A stretch of DNA of 64,000 bases from Actinospica sp035552695 (GCF_035552695.1 NZ_DASZKT010000029.1:1-64000), one strand, 5' to 3'. Shown: positions 32,119-41,014, numbered from the stretch's first letter. The notes: generated by a model not told the origin, from the letters alone. Numbers and translations are program-made.

Positions 32119-33296
32119 GGTATCTCTCTCGTTTCCTGGGCCGCGGCGGCGGCCGTCTCGTCGAGGACGCGCTGCGCGACGGCGAAGGCCGCGTTCGCGG
32201 CGGGTACGCCGCAGTAGATCGCGGTCTGCAGCAGCACTTCGCCGATCTCGTCGGGTGTCAGGCCATTGGTACGTGCGGCGCGGACGTGCATCGCGAGTTC
32301 CTCGAGGTGGCCGTGCGCGACGAGTGCGGTCAGCGTGACGCAGCTGCGGGTGCGCCGGTCGAGGCCGGGGCGCGTCCAGATCTCGCCCCATGCGTAGCGC
32401 GTGATCAGGTCTTGGAAGGGCTGGGTGAACGGCGTCGTCCTGGCGATGGCGCGATCCACGTGCGCGTCGCCGAGGACTTCGCGGCGTACGGCCATTCCGG
32501 CGGCGTAGCGCGAGCCCGAGAAGTGCGTGAGCAGGGCGGCGGCGACCGCGTCCGGAGCCTCGTACGGGGCGAGGTGGCCGACGCCCGGAAGCTCGATGAG
32601 GCCGCTGCCCGCGATGCCGTCGGCGAGTTCGCGGGCGTGCGCGGGCGGGGTGGCGGGGTCACCGCGTCCCGCGATGACGAGCGTGGGGGCGGTGATGTCC
32701 GCCAGAGCGGGCGTGAGATCAAGGGCTGCGATGGCGTCGCAGCAGGCTGCGTAGCCGCGGGGATCGACGGCCCGGTGCGTGGCGATCAGTGCGGCCGTGG
32801 CGGGCGACGTGCGGGCCGGTGAGTCGGCGGGGAACCAGCGGTCGGGGGCGGTGTCGGCGAGTTCGGTCATCGCCCGGGTGCCTTCCGACCGGACCTTCTC
32901 CGCGCGGGCCCGCCAGTTTGCCGGGTCGCCGAAGTGCGCGGACGAGCAGCAGATCGCCAGCGACGCGACCCGGTCGGGGTGGTGCGCCGCGAGGTATGTG
33001 CCGATCGCGCCGCCGAACGAGTCGCCCGCGTAGTCGAACGCGCCGATGCCGAGGCTGTCCGCGAGGGCGAGTACGAGTGCTGCGAAGTCGGCGACCGTGG
33101 CCGAGCCGTCGCCGGGCACGAGGCCGGCCGGGCTGCCGCCGTGGCCGGGGAGGTTCCAGCGCACGACGGCGCGGTCCCGGGCGAGCGTGGGCACGACGGC
33201 GTCCCACAGCGCGCCGGTCGTGCCGATCGAGGCGCCGAGGAACAGCGGCGGGCGGGGCGACGCGGGGCCGTCGATCGAGTAATTGAGGGAGGACAT
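32115..33296 (-). CDS. pcaL: 3-oxoadipate enol-lactonase / 4-carboxymuconolactone decarboxylase fusion
   Basis: A 393-residue bifunctional enzyme. Residues 1-255 are an alpha/beta hydrolase (PcaD), with the nucleophile elbow AGDSFGG, an early NLPGHGGS and the catalytic His in LPGVGHLAPYEAP. Residues 265-393 are a carboxymuconolactone decarboxylase domain (PcaC) with TRSCVTLTALVAHGHLEEL and NGLTPDEIGEVLLQTAIYCG. Together they catalyse the decarboxylation and ring-lactone hydrolysis steps to 3-oxoadipate. The fusion, known as PcaL, is usual in Streptomyces and Rhodococcus. The ATG at 33296 is 11 bp after the pcaB stop; the stop overlaps the pobA start. Confidence 0.95.
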   Translation of the reverse strand: MSSLNYSIDGPASPRPPLFLGASIGTTGALWDAVVPTLARDRAVVRWNLPGHGGSPAGLVPGDGSATVADFAALVLALADSLGIGAFDYAGDSFGGAIGTYLAAHHPDRVASLAICCSSAHFGDPANWRARAEKVRSEGTRAMTELADTAPDRWFPADSPARTSPATAALIATHRAVDPRGYAACCDAIAALDLTPALADITAPTLVIAGRGDPATPPAHARELADGIAGSGLIELPGVGHLAPYEAPDAVAAALLTHFSGSRYAAGMAVRREVLGDAHVDRAIARTTPFTQPFQDLITRYAWGEIWTRPGLDRRTRSCVTLTALVAHGHLEELAMHVRAARTNGLTPDEIGEVLLQTAIYCGVPAANAAFAVAQRVLDETAAAAAQETREIP

Positions 33297-33307
33297 AGGA
33301 AGGGCCC

Positions 33308-34699
33308 TTACTTGGTCTTGCGGGGGACGCGCCGGAGGGCGCGGTCGACGAGGTCCGGTGCGGCGCCGAGATACCGTGCCGGATCGAGCAGGTCGGCCAG
33401 TTCGTCCGGGCTGAGCCGGTCCGCGTCGACGAGCGCCCTGATCTCGGGCTCGTCGATGAGGGTCTCGGTCAGCGAGCTGCCCTCGGCCCCGGCCGCCTTG
33501 GAAGCCGCGGTGAGCACCTTGCGCGCCCCGGCGCGGCCGAGGAGCGGCTCGAGGGCGCCGGCGAGCCCTTCAGAGACGATGAGGCCGCCGCTCGCGGCCA
33601 AGTTCTCGGCCAGTCTCGCCGGCCGCGCGTCGAGGCCTTCAGCCAGCTCGGCCGCGAGTTCCGCCGCGGTGCCGACCTGCCGGAGCATCTGCCGCAGCGT
33701 CTCCCACTCGGCGTGCCACGCGCCGGCGGGCCGCTCGTCCTCGGCGACCATCGACGCGTACAGCACGCCGGCCAGCGCGGGAGTCTGCCGCGCGGCCGCG
33801 GCGATGAGCGTGGCGTTCACCGGGTTCGCCTTGTGCGGCATCGCGGACGAGCCGCCCGCGCCGCCGTTCCGCTGGCTGATCTCAGCGATCTCGGTGCGCC
33901 CGAGCACGAGCACGTCCGCGGCGAACTTGCCGAGCGCGCCCGCGGCCAGCGCGAGCGCCCCGCCGAGCTCCGCGATCGGCGTGCGCAGGACATGCCAGGG
34001 AAGGGCCGGAACGTCGAGTCCCGTTTCGGCGGCGAAGGACTCGATGAGTGGAAACACGGCGGCGGGGTCCTCGGACGGGACCAGCGCGGCCAACGTTCCC
34101 GCGGCACCGCCGAGCTGCGCGGGGAAGGAGAGCGCGGCGAGCCGGTCGTGCGCGTCCAGGGCGAGGCTGCGCCAGCCCGCCGCCTTGAGGCCGAAGGTGG
34201 TGGGCACGGCGTGCTGCGTCAGGGTTCGGCCGGCCATCGGGGTGCCGCGATGCCGCTCAGCGAGGTCGGCGAGCGCGGAGGCGACCCGGTCGAGATCGCC
34301 GAGGATGACGATGCGCGCCCGGTCCGCCACCAGCATCGTCGCGGTGTCGATGATGTCCTGGCTGGTGGCGCCGCGGTGGACGGAGGCGGCGACCTCCTCG
34401 GGCAGGGCCTCGCGCAGCGCCGCGACCAGCGGGATCACCGGGTTTCCGCCGGCGCGTGCGTCGAGGGCGATCTGCCGCAGGTCGAAGTCGTTCGCGAGCG
34501 CCGCCGACGTGATCGCCTCGGCCGCCCGCCTCGGCACGACGCCGGCCGTCGCCTGCGCCCGCGCGAGCGCCGCCTCCGCGTCGAGCAGGCTTTGGAGGTA
34601 CGCGCCGTCGCCCGTCTCGGCCTCCACACGGCTCCCGGCACGTCCGGGGGCGAGCAGGCCCAGGTCGAGCGCCGAGGCGGCGCGCTCAGGCGAAGTCAA
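33308..34699 (-). CDS. pcaB: 3-carboxy-cis,cis-muconate cycloisomerase
   Basis: A 463-residue enzyme of the fumarase/aspartase superfamily, which converts 3-carboxymuconate to 4-carboxymuconolactone. The superfamily signature GGSSAMPHKANPVN is seen at about residues 283-296, with the mobile-loop Ser. HRGATSQDIIDTATM carries the conserved His and Thr, and GRTLTQHAVPTTFG matches the second conserved region. The start is a TTG at 34699 with GGAGGAG about 15 bp upstream; it overlaps the pcaG stop region by 14 bp. No ATG start fits the family N-terminus better. The gene lies third from the end of the pca operon. Confidence 0.94.
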   Translation of the reverse strand: MTSPERAASALDLGLLAPGRAGSRVEAETGDGAYLQSLLDAEAALARAQATAGVVPRRAAEAITSAALANDFDLRQIALDARAGGNPVIPLVAALREALPEEVAASVHRGATSQDIIDTATMLVADRARIVILGDLDRVASALADLAERHRGTPMAGRTLTQHAVPTTFGLKAAGWRSLALDAHDRLAALSFPAQLGGAAGTLAALVPSEDPAAVFPLIESFAAETGLDVPALPWHVLRTPIAELGGALALAAGALGKFAADVLVLGRTEIAEISQRNGGAGGSSAMPHKANPVNATLIAAAARQTPALAGVLYASMVAEDERPAGAWHAEWETLRQMLRQVGTAAELAAELAEGLDARPARLAENLAASGGLIVSEGLAGALEPLLGRAGARKVLTAASKAAGAEGSSLTETLIDEPEIRALVDADRLSPDELADLLDPARYLGAAPDLVDRALRRVPRKTK

Positions 34700-35264
34700 G
34701 GAACACCGTCTCCTCCGGCTCCTCCCCTTGGAGCCTGACGTCGAAGCGGTACGCGCGTCCGTCCTGCCGGGCGCGCAGCGTGCCGCGGCGCTCCGGTGTC
34801 AGGCTGCTGAGCAGCGCGTCGTCCGGCGTGCCCGGAAGATAGATACGAGTGTAAAGGTGATGCAACAACCCGCGGGCGAAGACGCCGACCGCGATGTACG
34901 GCGTGTCGGCCGCCGGGGGCAGCGTGTGCAGCGCCCAGTGGCCGTCGCCGGTCGTGGCCGCTCGGCCGAAGCCGGTGAAGCGCACGCCGTCCCGGCCCAG
35001 CAGTTCGCCGTTGGCCGCGTCCACCCGCAGCGAGCCGGGACTTCCCGCGCGCGAGCCGTCCGGCCCGGCCTGCCAGAAGTCGAGGATCGCGTCGGGGATC
35101 GGGCGCCCCTCGCCGTCGTAGACGTATCCGTGCACGGTGATCGTGTCCGGGTGCCCGGCCGGGGCCACGTCGGGGCCGCCGGGGAACGGCAGCGCGTAGC
35201 CGAAGAAGGGGCCGACCGTCTGCGAGGGCGTGGGCTCGAGCTTCAATTCATCCGTCGGGCTCAC
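34686..35264 (-). CDS. pcaG: Protocatechuate 3,4-dioxygenase alpha subunit
   Basis: A 192-residue subunit of the intradiol dioxygenase that opens the protocatechuate ring. The family N-terminal motif PTPSQTVGPFFGYALPF is at about residues 12-28 and the central ILDFWQAGPDG matches the conserved strand. As expected for the alpha subunit, the iron-ligand Tyr and His set is not conserved, so catalysis belongs to the partner. The GTG at 35264 overlaps the pcaH stop as GTGA. Alpha and beta subunits assemble together, and coupled translation suits this stoichiometry. Confidence 0.95.
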   Translation of the reverse strand: MSPTDELKLEPTPSQTVGPFFGYALPFPGGPDVAPAGHPDTITVHGYVYDGEGRPIPDAILDFWQAGPDGSRAGSPGSLRVDAANGELLGRDGVRFTGFGRAATTGDGHWALHTLPPAADTPYIAVGVFARGLLHHLYTRIYLPGTPDDALLSSLTPERRGTLRARQDGRAYRFDVRLQGEEPEETVFLDFA

Positions 35265-36001
35265 TGCGACTCCTCCTCGAAGTAGGTGGCGGACGGGCCG
35301 TCGAGCACGAGGTCGAAGCGGTAGCCGAGGGAGAACTCGGACACCGAGCGTTCGTGCTCGTACACGGCGATCAGACGCTGCTGCGCGGCCGGGTCGGTGA
35401 CCGACTGGAAGATCGGGTCGTAGGCGAACAGCGGGTCGCCCGGGAAGTACATCTGGGTGACCAGCCGCTGCGTGAACGCGTTCCCGAACAGCGAGAAGTG
35501 GATGTGCGCGGGCCGCCAGGCGTTGACGTGGTTGCCCCACGGGTACGGACCGGGCTTGATCGTCGTGAACAGGTATTCGCCGTCGTCGTCGGTCAGCGTC
35601 CGGCCGGCGCCGGTGAAGTTCGGGTCCAGCGGCGCGGGGTGCTGCTCGCGGCGGTGCACGTAGCGGCCGGCGGCGTTGGCCTGCCAGATCTCGACGAGCT
35701 GGTTGCGCACGGGACGCCCGGCGCGGTCGGTGACGCGGCCGGAGACCGTCATCCGCTCGCCGATCGGCTCGCCGCTGTGCTGCCGCGTCAGGTCCGCGTC
35801 GAGCTCGGTGACGTCGCCGGTGCCGAATACGGGCGTCCACAACTCGATCGCGTCCGGATCGGCGACGAGCGCCAGCGGCTGCTTCGGGCTTCGCAGGATG
35901 CTGCTGCGGTACGGAGGCCAGTACCGCGGCGGGTGGCCGCCCGGCGCGGTCTGGCCGGCGTATTCGGCGATCTCCTTGTCGATCTCCTGCTGGGTGACCA
36001 T
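35261..36001 (-). CDS. pcaH: Protocatechuate 3,4-dioxygenase beta subunit
   Basis: A 246-residue catalytic subunit. The four Fe(III) ligands of the family can be located: Tyr in AGRYVHRREQ, Tyr in KPGPYPWGNH, and the two His in RPAHIHFSLFG. The LVEIWQANAAGRYVHR signature and YFPGDPLFAYDPI loop are also typical. The enzyme inserts both atoms of O2 into protocatechuate to form 3-carboxy-cis,cis-muconate. The ATG at 36001 is 6 bp from the pcaJ stop, and the ribosome site lies within the end of pcaJ. Confidence 0.96.
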   Translation of the reverse strand: MVTQQEIDKEIAEYAGQTAPGGHPPRYWPPYRSSILRSPKQPLALVADPDAIELWTPVFGTGDVTELDADLTRQHSGEPIGERMTVSGRVTDRAGRPVRNQLVEIWQANAAGRYVHRREQHPAPLDPNFTGAGRTLTDDDGEYLFTTIKPGPYPWGNHVNAWRPAHIHFSLFGNAFTQRLVTQMYFPGDPLFAYDPIFQSVTDPAAQQRLIAVYEHERSVSEFSLGYRFDLVLDGPSATYFEEESQ

Positions 36002-36007
36002 CGTTGC

Positions 36008-36655
36008 TCAGTTCCCTTCGATGCTCGGCGCCAGTATCGGAGCGGCCGTCCTCTTGCGCAGCTCCGCCTCGTCGACCCCGGGCGCGGTCTCCACCAGCCG
36101 CAAGCCGTTCGGGGTCACGTCGAGCACCCCGAGGTCGGTGATGATCCGGTGCACGCAGCGGCGTCCGGTCAGCGGAAGCGTGCACTCGGGGAGGATCTTG
36201 GCATCGCCGTTCTTGGTGACGTGCTCCATCAGGACGATGACGCGCCGGGCGCCGTGCACCAGGTCCATCGCGCCGCCCATACCCTTGATCATCTTGCCGG
36301 GCACGGCCCAGTTGGCCAGGTCCCCGGTCTCCGAGACCTGCATCGCGCCGAGCATGGCGACATCCACGTGGCCGCCGCGGATCATGCCGAAGGACAGCGA
36401 GGAGTCGAAGAAGGCCGAGCCGGGCAGTACGGTGACGGTCTCCTTGCCCGCGTTGATCAGGTCGGCGTCGAGGTCCTCCGGGTACGGGTACGGTCCGACG
36501 CCGAGGATGCCGTTCTCCGAGTGCAGCGTCACGTCCACGCCCGCCGGCAGGTGGTTCGGGATCAGGGTCGGCAGGCCGATGCCGAGGTTGACGTACGCGC
36601 CGTCCGGCAGCTCGGCGGCCGCGCGCGCGGCCATCTGCTCACGAGTCCAGGCCAT
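36008..36655 (-). CDS. pcaJ: 3-oxoadipate CoA-transferase subunit B
   Basis: A 215-residue subunit of the CoA-transferase that moves CoA from succinyl-CoA to 3-oxoadipate. The active-site Glu lies in LHSENGILGVGP at about residues 44-55, the family S-E-N-G motif. YVNLGIGLPTLIPNHLPAG and the glycine-rich segment GGHVDVAMLGAMQV agree with subunit B. It overlaps the stop of pcaI by one base (TGATG), so translation is coupled and the two subunits form a heteromer. The relation to SCOT-type enzymes means acetoacetate is an alternative substrate, but the operon context favours 3-oxoadipate. Confidence 0.94.
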   Translation of the reverse strand: MAWTREQMAARAAAELPDGAYVNLGIGLPTLIPNHLPAGVDVTLHSENGILGVGPYPYPEDLDADLINAGKETVTVLPGSAFFDSSLSFGMIRGGHVDVAMLGAMQVSETGDLANWAVPGKMIKGMGGAMDLVHGARRVIVLMEHVTKNGDAKILPECTLPLTGRRCVHRIITDLGVLDVTPNGLRLVETAPGVDEAELRKRTAAPILAPSIEGN

Positions 36656-37458
36656 CAGGCGCACACTTCCTCGTCCATGGGAATCTCGTGTGCCGGGGTC
36701 GGGCGGACGCTTATGGTCCGCTTCTCGATGCCCTTGTCGGCGGCCTGCTCCGGGGTCAGCGCGAGCACCCGCTGCACGAAGATGCCGGGCAGGTGCACCG
36801 AATCCGGCTCGAGTTCGCCGGGTTCGACGAGTTCTTCCACCTCGGCGATGGTGACGCGTCCGGCCATCGCGGCGAGCGGGTTGAAGTTGCGCGAGGCCTT
36901 GCGGAATACGAGGTTGCCGTCGCGGTCGCCCTTCCACGCGCGGACGAGGGCGAAGTCGGTGCGGATGCCGCGTTCGAGCACGTACTCGACGCCGTCGAAT
37001 TCGCGCACCTCCTTCTTGGGCGAGGCGACCAGCACGCTGCCGTCCGGGGCGTAACGCCAGGGCAGGCCGCCCTCGGCGACCTGGGTGCCGACGCCGGCCG
37101 GGGTGAAGAAGGCGGGAATCCCGGCACCGCCGGCGCGCAGCCGCTCGGCGAGGGTGCCCTGCGGGGTCAGTTCGAGTTCGAGTTCACCCGACAGGTAGCG
37201 TCGCGCGAACTCCTTGTTCTCCCCGACGTAGCTGCCGGTGACGCGGACGATCCGCCCGGCGCCGAGCAGGATGCCGAGGCCGCCGCCGTCCACGCCGCAG
37301 TTGTTCGACACGACGCTCAGATCCTCAGCGCCCCGCTCGAACAGCGCCTCGATGAGCACGTTCGGGACGCCGCTCAGGCCGAATCCGCCGACCGCCAGGG
37401 ACGCGCCGTCCCCGATGTCCGCCACCGCGTCGGCCGCCGTGGCCACCGCCTTGTCCAT
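36655..37458 (-). CDS. pcaI: 3-oxoadipate CoA-transferase subunit A
   Basis: A 267-residue subunit A of the CoA-transferase. The CoA-binding glycine motif is AVGGFGLSGVPNVLIEAL (about residues 22-39), followed by VVSNNCGVDGGGLG and the LTPQGTLAERLRAGGAGIPA segment. It is first in the seven-gene pca operon, directly downstream of the region shared with the divergent tandem IclR gene. The ATG at 37458 is preceded by GCGAGG. With it the pathway runs from 4-hydroxybenzoate to 3-oxoadipyl-CoA; the last thiolase step (pcaF) is not in the window. Confidence 0.94.
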   Translation of the reverse strand: MDKAVATAADAVADIGDGASLAVGGFGLSGVPNVLIEALFERGAEDLSVVSNNCGVDGGGLGILLGAGRIVRVTGSYVGENKEFARRYLSGELELELTPQGTLAERLRAGGAGIPAFFTPAGVGTQVAEGGLPWRYAPDGSVLVASPKKEVREFDGVEYVLERGIRTDFALVRAWKGDRDGNLVFRKASRNFNPLAAMAGRVTIAEVEELVEPGELEPDSVHLPGIFVQRVLALTPEQAADKGIEKRTISVRPTPAHEIPMDEEVCA

Positions 37459-37472
37459 GGAACCTCGCGCTT

Positions 37473-37487
37473 GTTCGCCAGATGAAC
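37473..37487. promoter_or_regulatory. Candidate operator of the pca operon
   Basis: GTTC at 37473-37476 and GAAC at 37484-37487 form an inverted repeat 15 bp upstream of the pcaI start, followed by an AT-rich -10-like TATATT on the opposite side. IclR proteins often bind GTTC-type half-sites upstream of pca genes. This is weak evidence. Confidence 0.3.
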
Positions 37488-37599
37488 TATATTTCACTCC
37501 TAGGGCGAGTCTGCTGTCCGCGCCGCCGCTTGTCAACGGCCCGAGCGAGGCGCGGCGGCTAGAGTTCGAGTCGCGAAGGAACGTGGCAGGAAGGCCGGC

Positions 37600-39312
37600 A
37601 TGACGCAGACACCGCACCCGGACGAGAGCGTCGGGCCGCTGGAACGCGGTTTCGCGGTGCTGCGCGCGCTCGCCGCGGCGCCGGGCGGCCGGCTGCGGCC
37701 GAGCGAGCTGACCAAGGGCACGGGCCTGGCACGTTCGACGGTGGACCGGGTGGCGGCGACGCTCGCCGAGCTCGGCTACCTGCGCGCCGAGGGCGACGGC
37801 CGCGACCTGGTGCTGGCGCCCGCCGCGGCCCGGCCCGGCAACGCCTACCTGCGCGGATGCGGGCTGCCCGGGCTGCTGGCGCCGCTGGCCGAGGAGCTGT
37901 CGGCGCAGCTGGACGAGTCGGTCTCGCTCGCGGTGCCCGACCGGGAATCGGTGCGCTTCATCCTGCAGATCAAGCGCCGCAGGGCGCTCTCCGTGTCGTT
38001 CCGGGTGGGCGACGCGCTGCCCGCCGAACGCTGCGCGCCGGGGGCGATCTTCGCGCACGCCTGGGGCGACGCGCAGTTCGCGGCGTGGCAGGCGCGGCTG
38101 GATCAGGACCCTGGCTACGAGGGTTTCCCGGCGCTGCCCACGCATCGGCCGGAGAAGGAGTCGGTGGCCTCGTTCCGGCAGCGGATCGCCCGGGCGGCGA
38201 GAGTCGGCTGCGCGGAGGACGATCAGCTCATTGAGAAGGGTCTGATCGCGCTGGCGGTTCCGGTGTACGACGCGGCCGGGGACGTGGCGGGAGCGCTGAG
38301 CGTGGTCAGCCACACGAGCCGGCAGACCGTCGCGTCGCTGCGCGAGTCGGCGCTGCCCACGCTGCTGAAGACGGCGAAGGCGATGAGCATGCGGCTGGCC
38401 GAGTCGGTCTCGCTCGCGGCGCCGGAGGATCCGGGTGCTGATCCGGCCGCCGATTCCGGTTCCGCCGCGGATCCGGACCTTTATCCGGATCCTGCCGCGT
38501 TCGCCGCCGATCCGACCGCGGCGGCGAAGGAGCAGCTCGGTCCCGAGTATCTGCAGTCGCTCGCCCGCGGACTGAGTGTGCTGTCGGTCCTCGGCGAGGG
38601 CGGAACGCGCGGTCTGACGCTGTCCGAGGCGGCCGCGGCGACCGGACTGCCGCGGGCCACCGCGCGTCGTTCGCTGCTGACCTCCGTGCGGCAGGGCTAC
38701 GTCGCGACGGACGGCAACCGATTCAGGATCCTGCCACGCGTGCTCGAACTCGGATACGCGCGACTCAGCCAGCTGACGCTCGGCCAGTTGGCGCTGCCGC
38801 ACCTGGAGCAGGTCGCCCGGACCGTGCACGAGTCGGCGTCGATGGCCGTGCTGGACGGCGACGACGTGCGCTACGTGGCGCGGGCGGCGGCAGGCCGGAT
38901 CATGAGCGTGGACATCTTGATAGGCACGCGTTTCCCGGCCTTCGCGACCTCGATGGGCCGCGTCCTGCTGGCGGACCACTCCCCCGCGCGGCGCGCGCGA
39001 TTCCTCGAGTCGGCGCGCATCAGAGCACTGACCCGGCACACCGTCACCGATCCGGCCGCGCTGCTCCGCATCCTCGAGGGCGTGGCGAAAGACGGTTACG
39101 CGCTGGTGGACCAGGAGCTCGAAGAGGGCCTGCGGTCGATGGCCGTTCCGGTGCGCGACCCGTCCGGCGCGGCGGTCGCCGCCGTCAACGTCTCGATGCA
39201 CGCCGCGCGGACGAGCGCGGCCGAGGCGCGCGCGTCCGTGCTGCCGGTACTGCGCGAAGCCGCCGCCGCGATCGCCGCTGATCTTGCGCTGCTGTCCTTC
39301 ACGGCGCATTAG
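37600..39312 (+). CDS. Tandem IclR-family regulator of the pca operon
   Basis: A 570-residue protein containing two complete IclR units. The first has a winged helix at about residues 12-65 (ELTKGTGLARSTVDRVAATL) and an effector domain to about 268 (LIALAVPVYDAAGDVAGALS). An acidic Asp/Ala/Pro-rich linker spans 272-305. The second winged helix is about 318-372 (AAAATGLPRATARRSLL) with an effector domain to the end (RSMAVPVRDPSGAAVAAVNV). Single IclR proteins are about 260 residues. IclR regulators such as PcaR and PobR control aromatic catabolism, and this gene is divergent from pcaI, so it is the likely pca regulator. A TAGAGT -10-like box at 37560-37565 and GCAGGAAGG precede the ATG. Confidence 0.88.
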   Translation: MTQTPHPDESVGPLERGFAVLRALAAAPGGRLRPSELTKGTGLARSTVDRVAATLAELGYLRAEGDGRDLVLAPAAARPGNAYLRGCGLPGLLAPLAEELSAQLDESVSLAVPDRESVRFILQIKRRRALSVSFRVGDALPAERCAPGAIFAHAWGDAQFAAWQARLDQDPGYEGFPALPTHRPEKESVASFRQRIARAARVGCAEDDQLIEKGLIALAVPVYDAAGDVAGALSVVSHTSRQTVASLRESALPTLLKTAKAMSMRLAESVSLAAPEDPGADPAADSGSAADPDLYPDPAAFAADPTAAAKEQLGPEYLQSLARGLSVLSVLGEGGTRGLTLSEAAAATGLPRATARRSLLTSVRQGYVATDGNRFRILPRVLELGYARLSQLTLGQLALPHLEQVARTVHESASMAVLDGDDVRYVARAAAGRIMSVDILIGTRFPAFATSMGRVLLADHSPARRARFLESARIRALTRHTVTDPAALLRILEGVAKDGYALVDQELEEGLRSMAVPVRDPSGAAVAAVNVSMHAARTSAAEARASVLPVLREAAAAIAADLALLSFTAH

Positions 39313-39467
39313 CTGCCATTCGCGGCGCGTTTGCCCCGTTTCGGGGTTACCATTCGGCTAGAACCGCGCGACGCGCGGATCTTGCCGGGACGACGCGACC
39401 GGGCAGTACGCATCGCCGCTCCAACCTCCGTTCGCCGTGACCTTGACCCGTCACGTGGAGGTGGACG

Positions 39468-40190
39468 ATGGTCTTTTCGCATGCTCCCCATCGCAAGAAG
39501 GTGTACGATCCCGAGGCCCATCCGGAACTCGACCACAACCGGCCCGACCCGCGCGCCTGGCTGACTCCGCTGCTCGGCGTCGTCTTCGTCGCGCTGGTGG
39601 CTGTGTCCGCCGGCCTGAACTGGTCCATGCCGGACCATAACGCGTCCAACGCTTCAATCATCAACTACTACGCCGCGCACAGCGGCAGAGTGAAGACCTC
39701 CGCGATCATGGGCGCGATCGCGGTCCCGGCCGGCCTGTTCTTCTTCGGCCTGCTGCGCGAGCACCTGAGCGCCTCCCGGGCGGCACGGCCGTTCGCGGTC
39801 ATCGCGCTGGCCGGCGCCGTCGTGTTCGCCGTCGGCGGCGCCATGTCCGCCGGCCTGTCGTTCACCCTGGCCGACGTGCCGACGAAGCTCTCCGGTGGCG
39901 CCGCGCAGGCGCTCAACGTGTTGAACAGCGATCTGATCGTGGGGCTGTTCATCGGCGGCCTCGCCACCATGCAACTCGCGTTCGGCGTCGCGTTCCTGGT
40001 CAGCAAGGCCTTCCCGACCTGGCTCGGCTGGCTCACCGTCGTCATCGGTGTGGTCTCGCTGCTCGGTCCGCTGTTCTTCTTCGGCCTGATCGCGACGGGC
40101 GTGTGGATTTTGATCGTCAGCGCGCTGATCTACCCGAAGCTGCGGGACCGCGGAAAGCCGCCGGCCGCCGAGGCGATGCCGATGGTGTGA
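39468..40190 (+). CDS. Integral membrane protein, unknown function
   Basis: A 240-residue protein with about six hydrophobic segments, after a 30-residue cytoplasmic start rich in His, Pro and Asp (HAPHRKKVYDPEAHPELDH). Segments lie near residues 33-50, 76-95, 106-128, 150-172, 182-205 and 208-225. No motif is recognised; it resembles small actinobacterial membrane proteins of the DUF4386 kind in layout only. GGAGG precedes the ATG by 6 bp. It follows the IclR gene by 155 bp on the same strand and may be independent. Confidence 0.65.
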   Translation: MVFSHAPHRKKVYDPEAHPELDHNRPDPRAWLTPLLGVVFVALVAVSAGLNWSMPDHNASNASIINYYAAHSGRVKTSAIMGAIAVPAGLFFFGLLREHLSASRAARPFAVIALAGAVVFAVGGAMSAGLSFTLADVPTKLSGGAAQALNVLNSDLIVGLFIGGLATMQLAFGVAFLVSKAFPTWLGWLTVVIGVVSLLGPLFFFGLIATGVWILIVSALIYPKLRDRGKPPAAEAMPMV

Positions 40191-40224
40191 AAGGCGGGTC
40201 CGGCGCGGCCGTCTGAGGTTCGCT

Positions 40225-40969
40225 CAGTTTTCACCGGAGGGTCGCGCCGCCCTCGCGGATCTCAACGAACTGCGTGGCATGTTCAAACCCGGCACGGTCG
40301 GGATCGACGAGGACGCGAAGCGGATCGTCATCCCGAACGGCGCGGTGCTCGACCGCGGACAGCCCTTCCAGCTTGCCGTGTTCCTGTCCGGGGCTTCGCA
40401 CTCGGTCGAGGAGAAGGTGCTGGTCCGTGGGCGGTTGAAGTCCGGGAGGATCCTGCCCAAGCGCTCCAGGCTGCGCAGGCGCCTGGTGGCGGGCTTCCGA
40501 ATTCGACTCCTGGCTCGGACTCGGCTCCTCGCTGCTCAACAGCGCCGAGCACTGCGGCTCGACGTCCTCGACGGTCACGGGCGACGATGCCGCGGCCACC
40601 GCGTCGGGCCTGTGCACGGTCGGCACGACAGAGGAGATGCTCACCTACGTCAACGCCGACCCGAACGCCATCGCCATCGGCTTCGCGGAGCTCGACGCGA
40701 TCTCGCAGTACCGTATCTCGTACCCGTATCTCAGTGTTCTGGCTGTCGGCGGCGCCCTGCCGGACCGCACGGACGTGCTCAACGGCAGCTACGAGTTCGC
40801 CGTGCCCGAGGTGCTCTTCTACACCGCGAGCAACCCCTCGTCGCAGGTCTCGCACTTCCTCACGTTCCTGCAGAGCCGGTCGGAGACCACCGAACTCGCC
40901 GCCCTCGACGCGGGCTTCATCCCGTGCGCCGATCTGAACGGGGCGGTGGCCGGGGACCGCTCGTCGTAG
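40225..40969 (+). pseudogene. Relic of a periplasmic phosphate-type solute-binding protein gene
   Basis: Two frames together give a decayed binding protein. The first (about 40225-40460) reads QFSPEGRAALADLNELRGMF and continues to VEEKVLVRG without a start codon. The second (about 40496-40969) reads SEFDSWLGLGSSLLN, then from ATG 40637 MLTYVNADPNAIAIGFAEL, later LPDRTDVLNGSYEF and VSHFLTFLQSRSET. The latter resembles the C-terminal part of PstS-like phosphate-binding proteins (DPNAIGY and NGSYPF motifs). There is no signal peptide or lipobox. Assignment of the 5' part is uncertain; the 3' part is better supported. The region lies between a membrane protein and a TetR gene. Confidence 0.5.
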
Positions 40970-40978
40970 CTCGAGAGG

Positions 40979-41000
40979 TTGTTCGTTACGAACACGTTCG
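40979..41000. promoter_or_regulatory. TetR operator, copy 1
   Basis: A 22-bp site: TTGTTCG, two variable bases, ACGAACA, one variable base, GTTCG. Overlapping GTTCG/CGAAC inverted repeats (arms of 5 bp, 3-bp spacer) are visible. It lies 14 bp upstream of the TetR ATG at 41015. An almost identical site lies at 41744-41765 in front of the flavin monooxygenase. Confidence 0.8.
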
Positions 41001-41014
41001 GTAGATTCGGCGGC

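Noticed and set aside
36655..39309. pcaI with an 880-residue product
   Set aside because: The extra part is antisense to the tandem IclR gene; the ATG at 37458 fits the family start.
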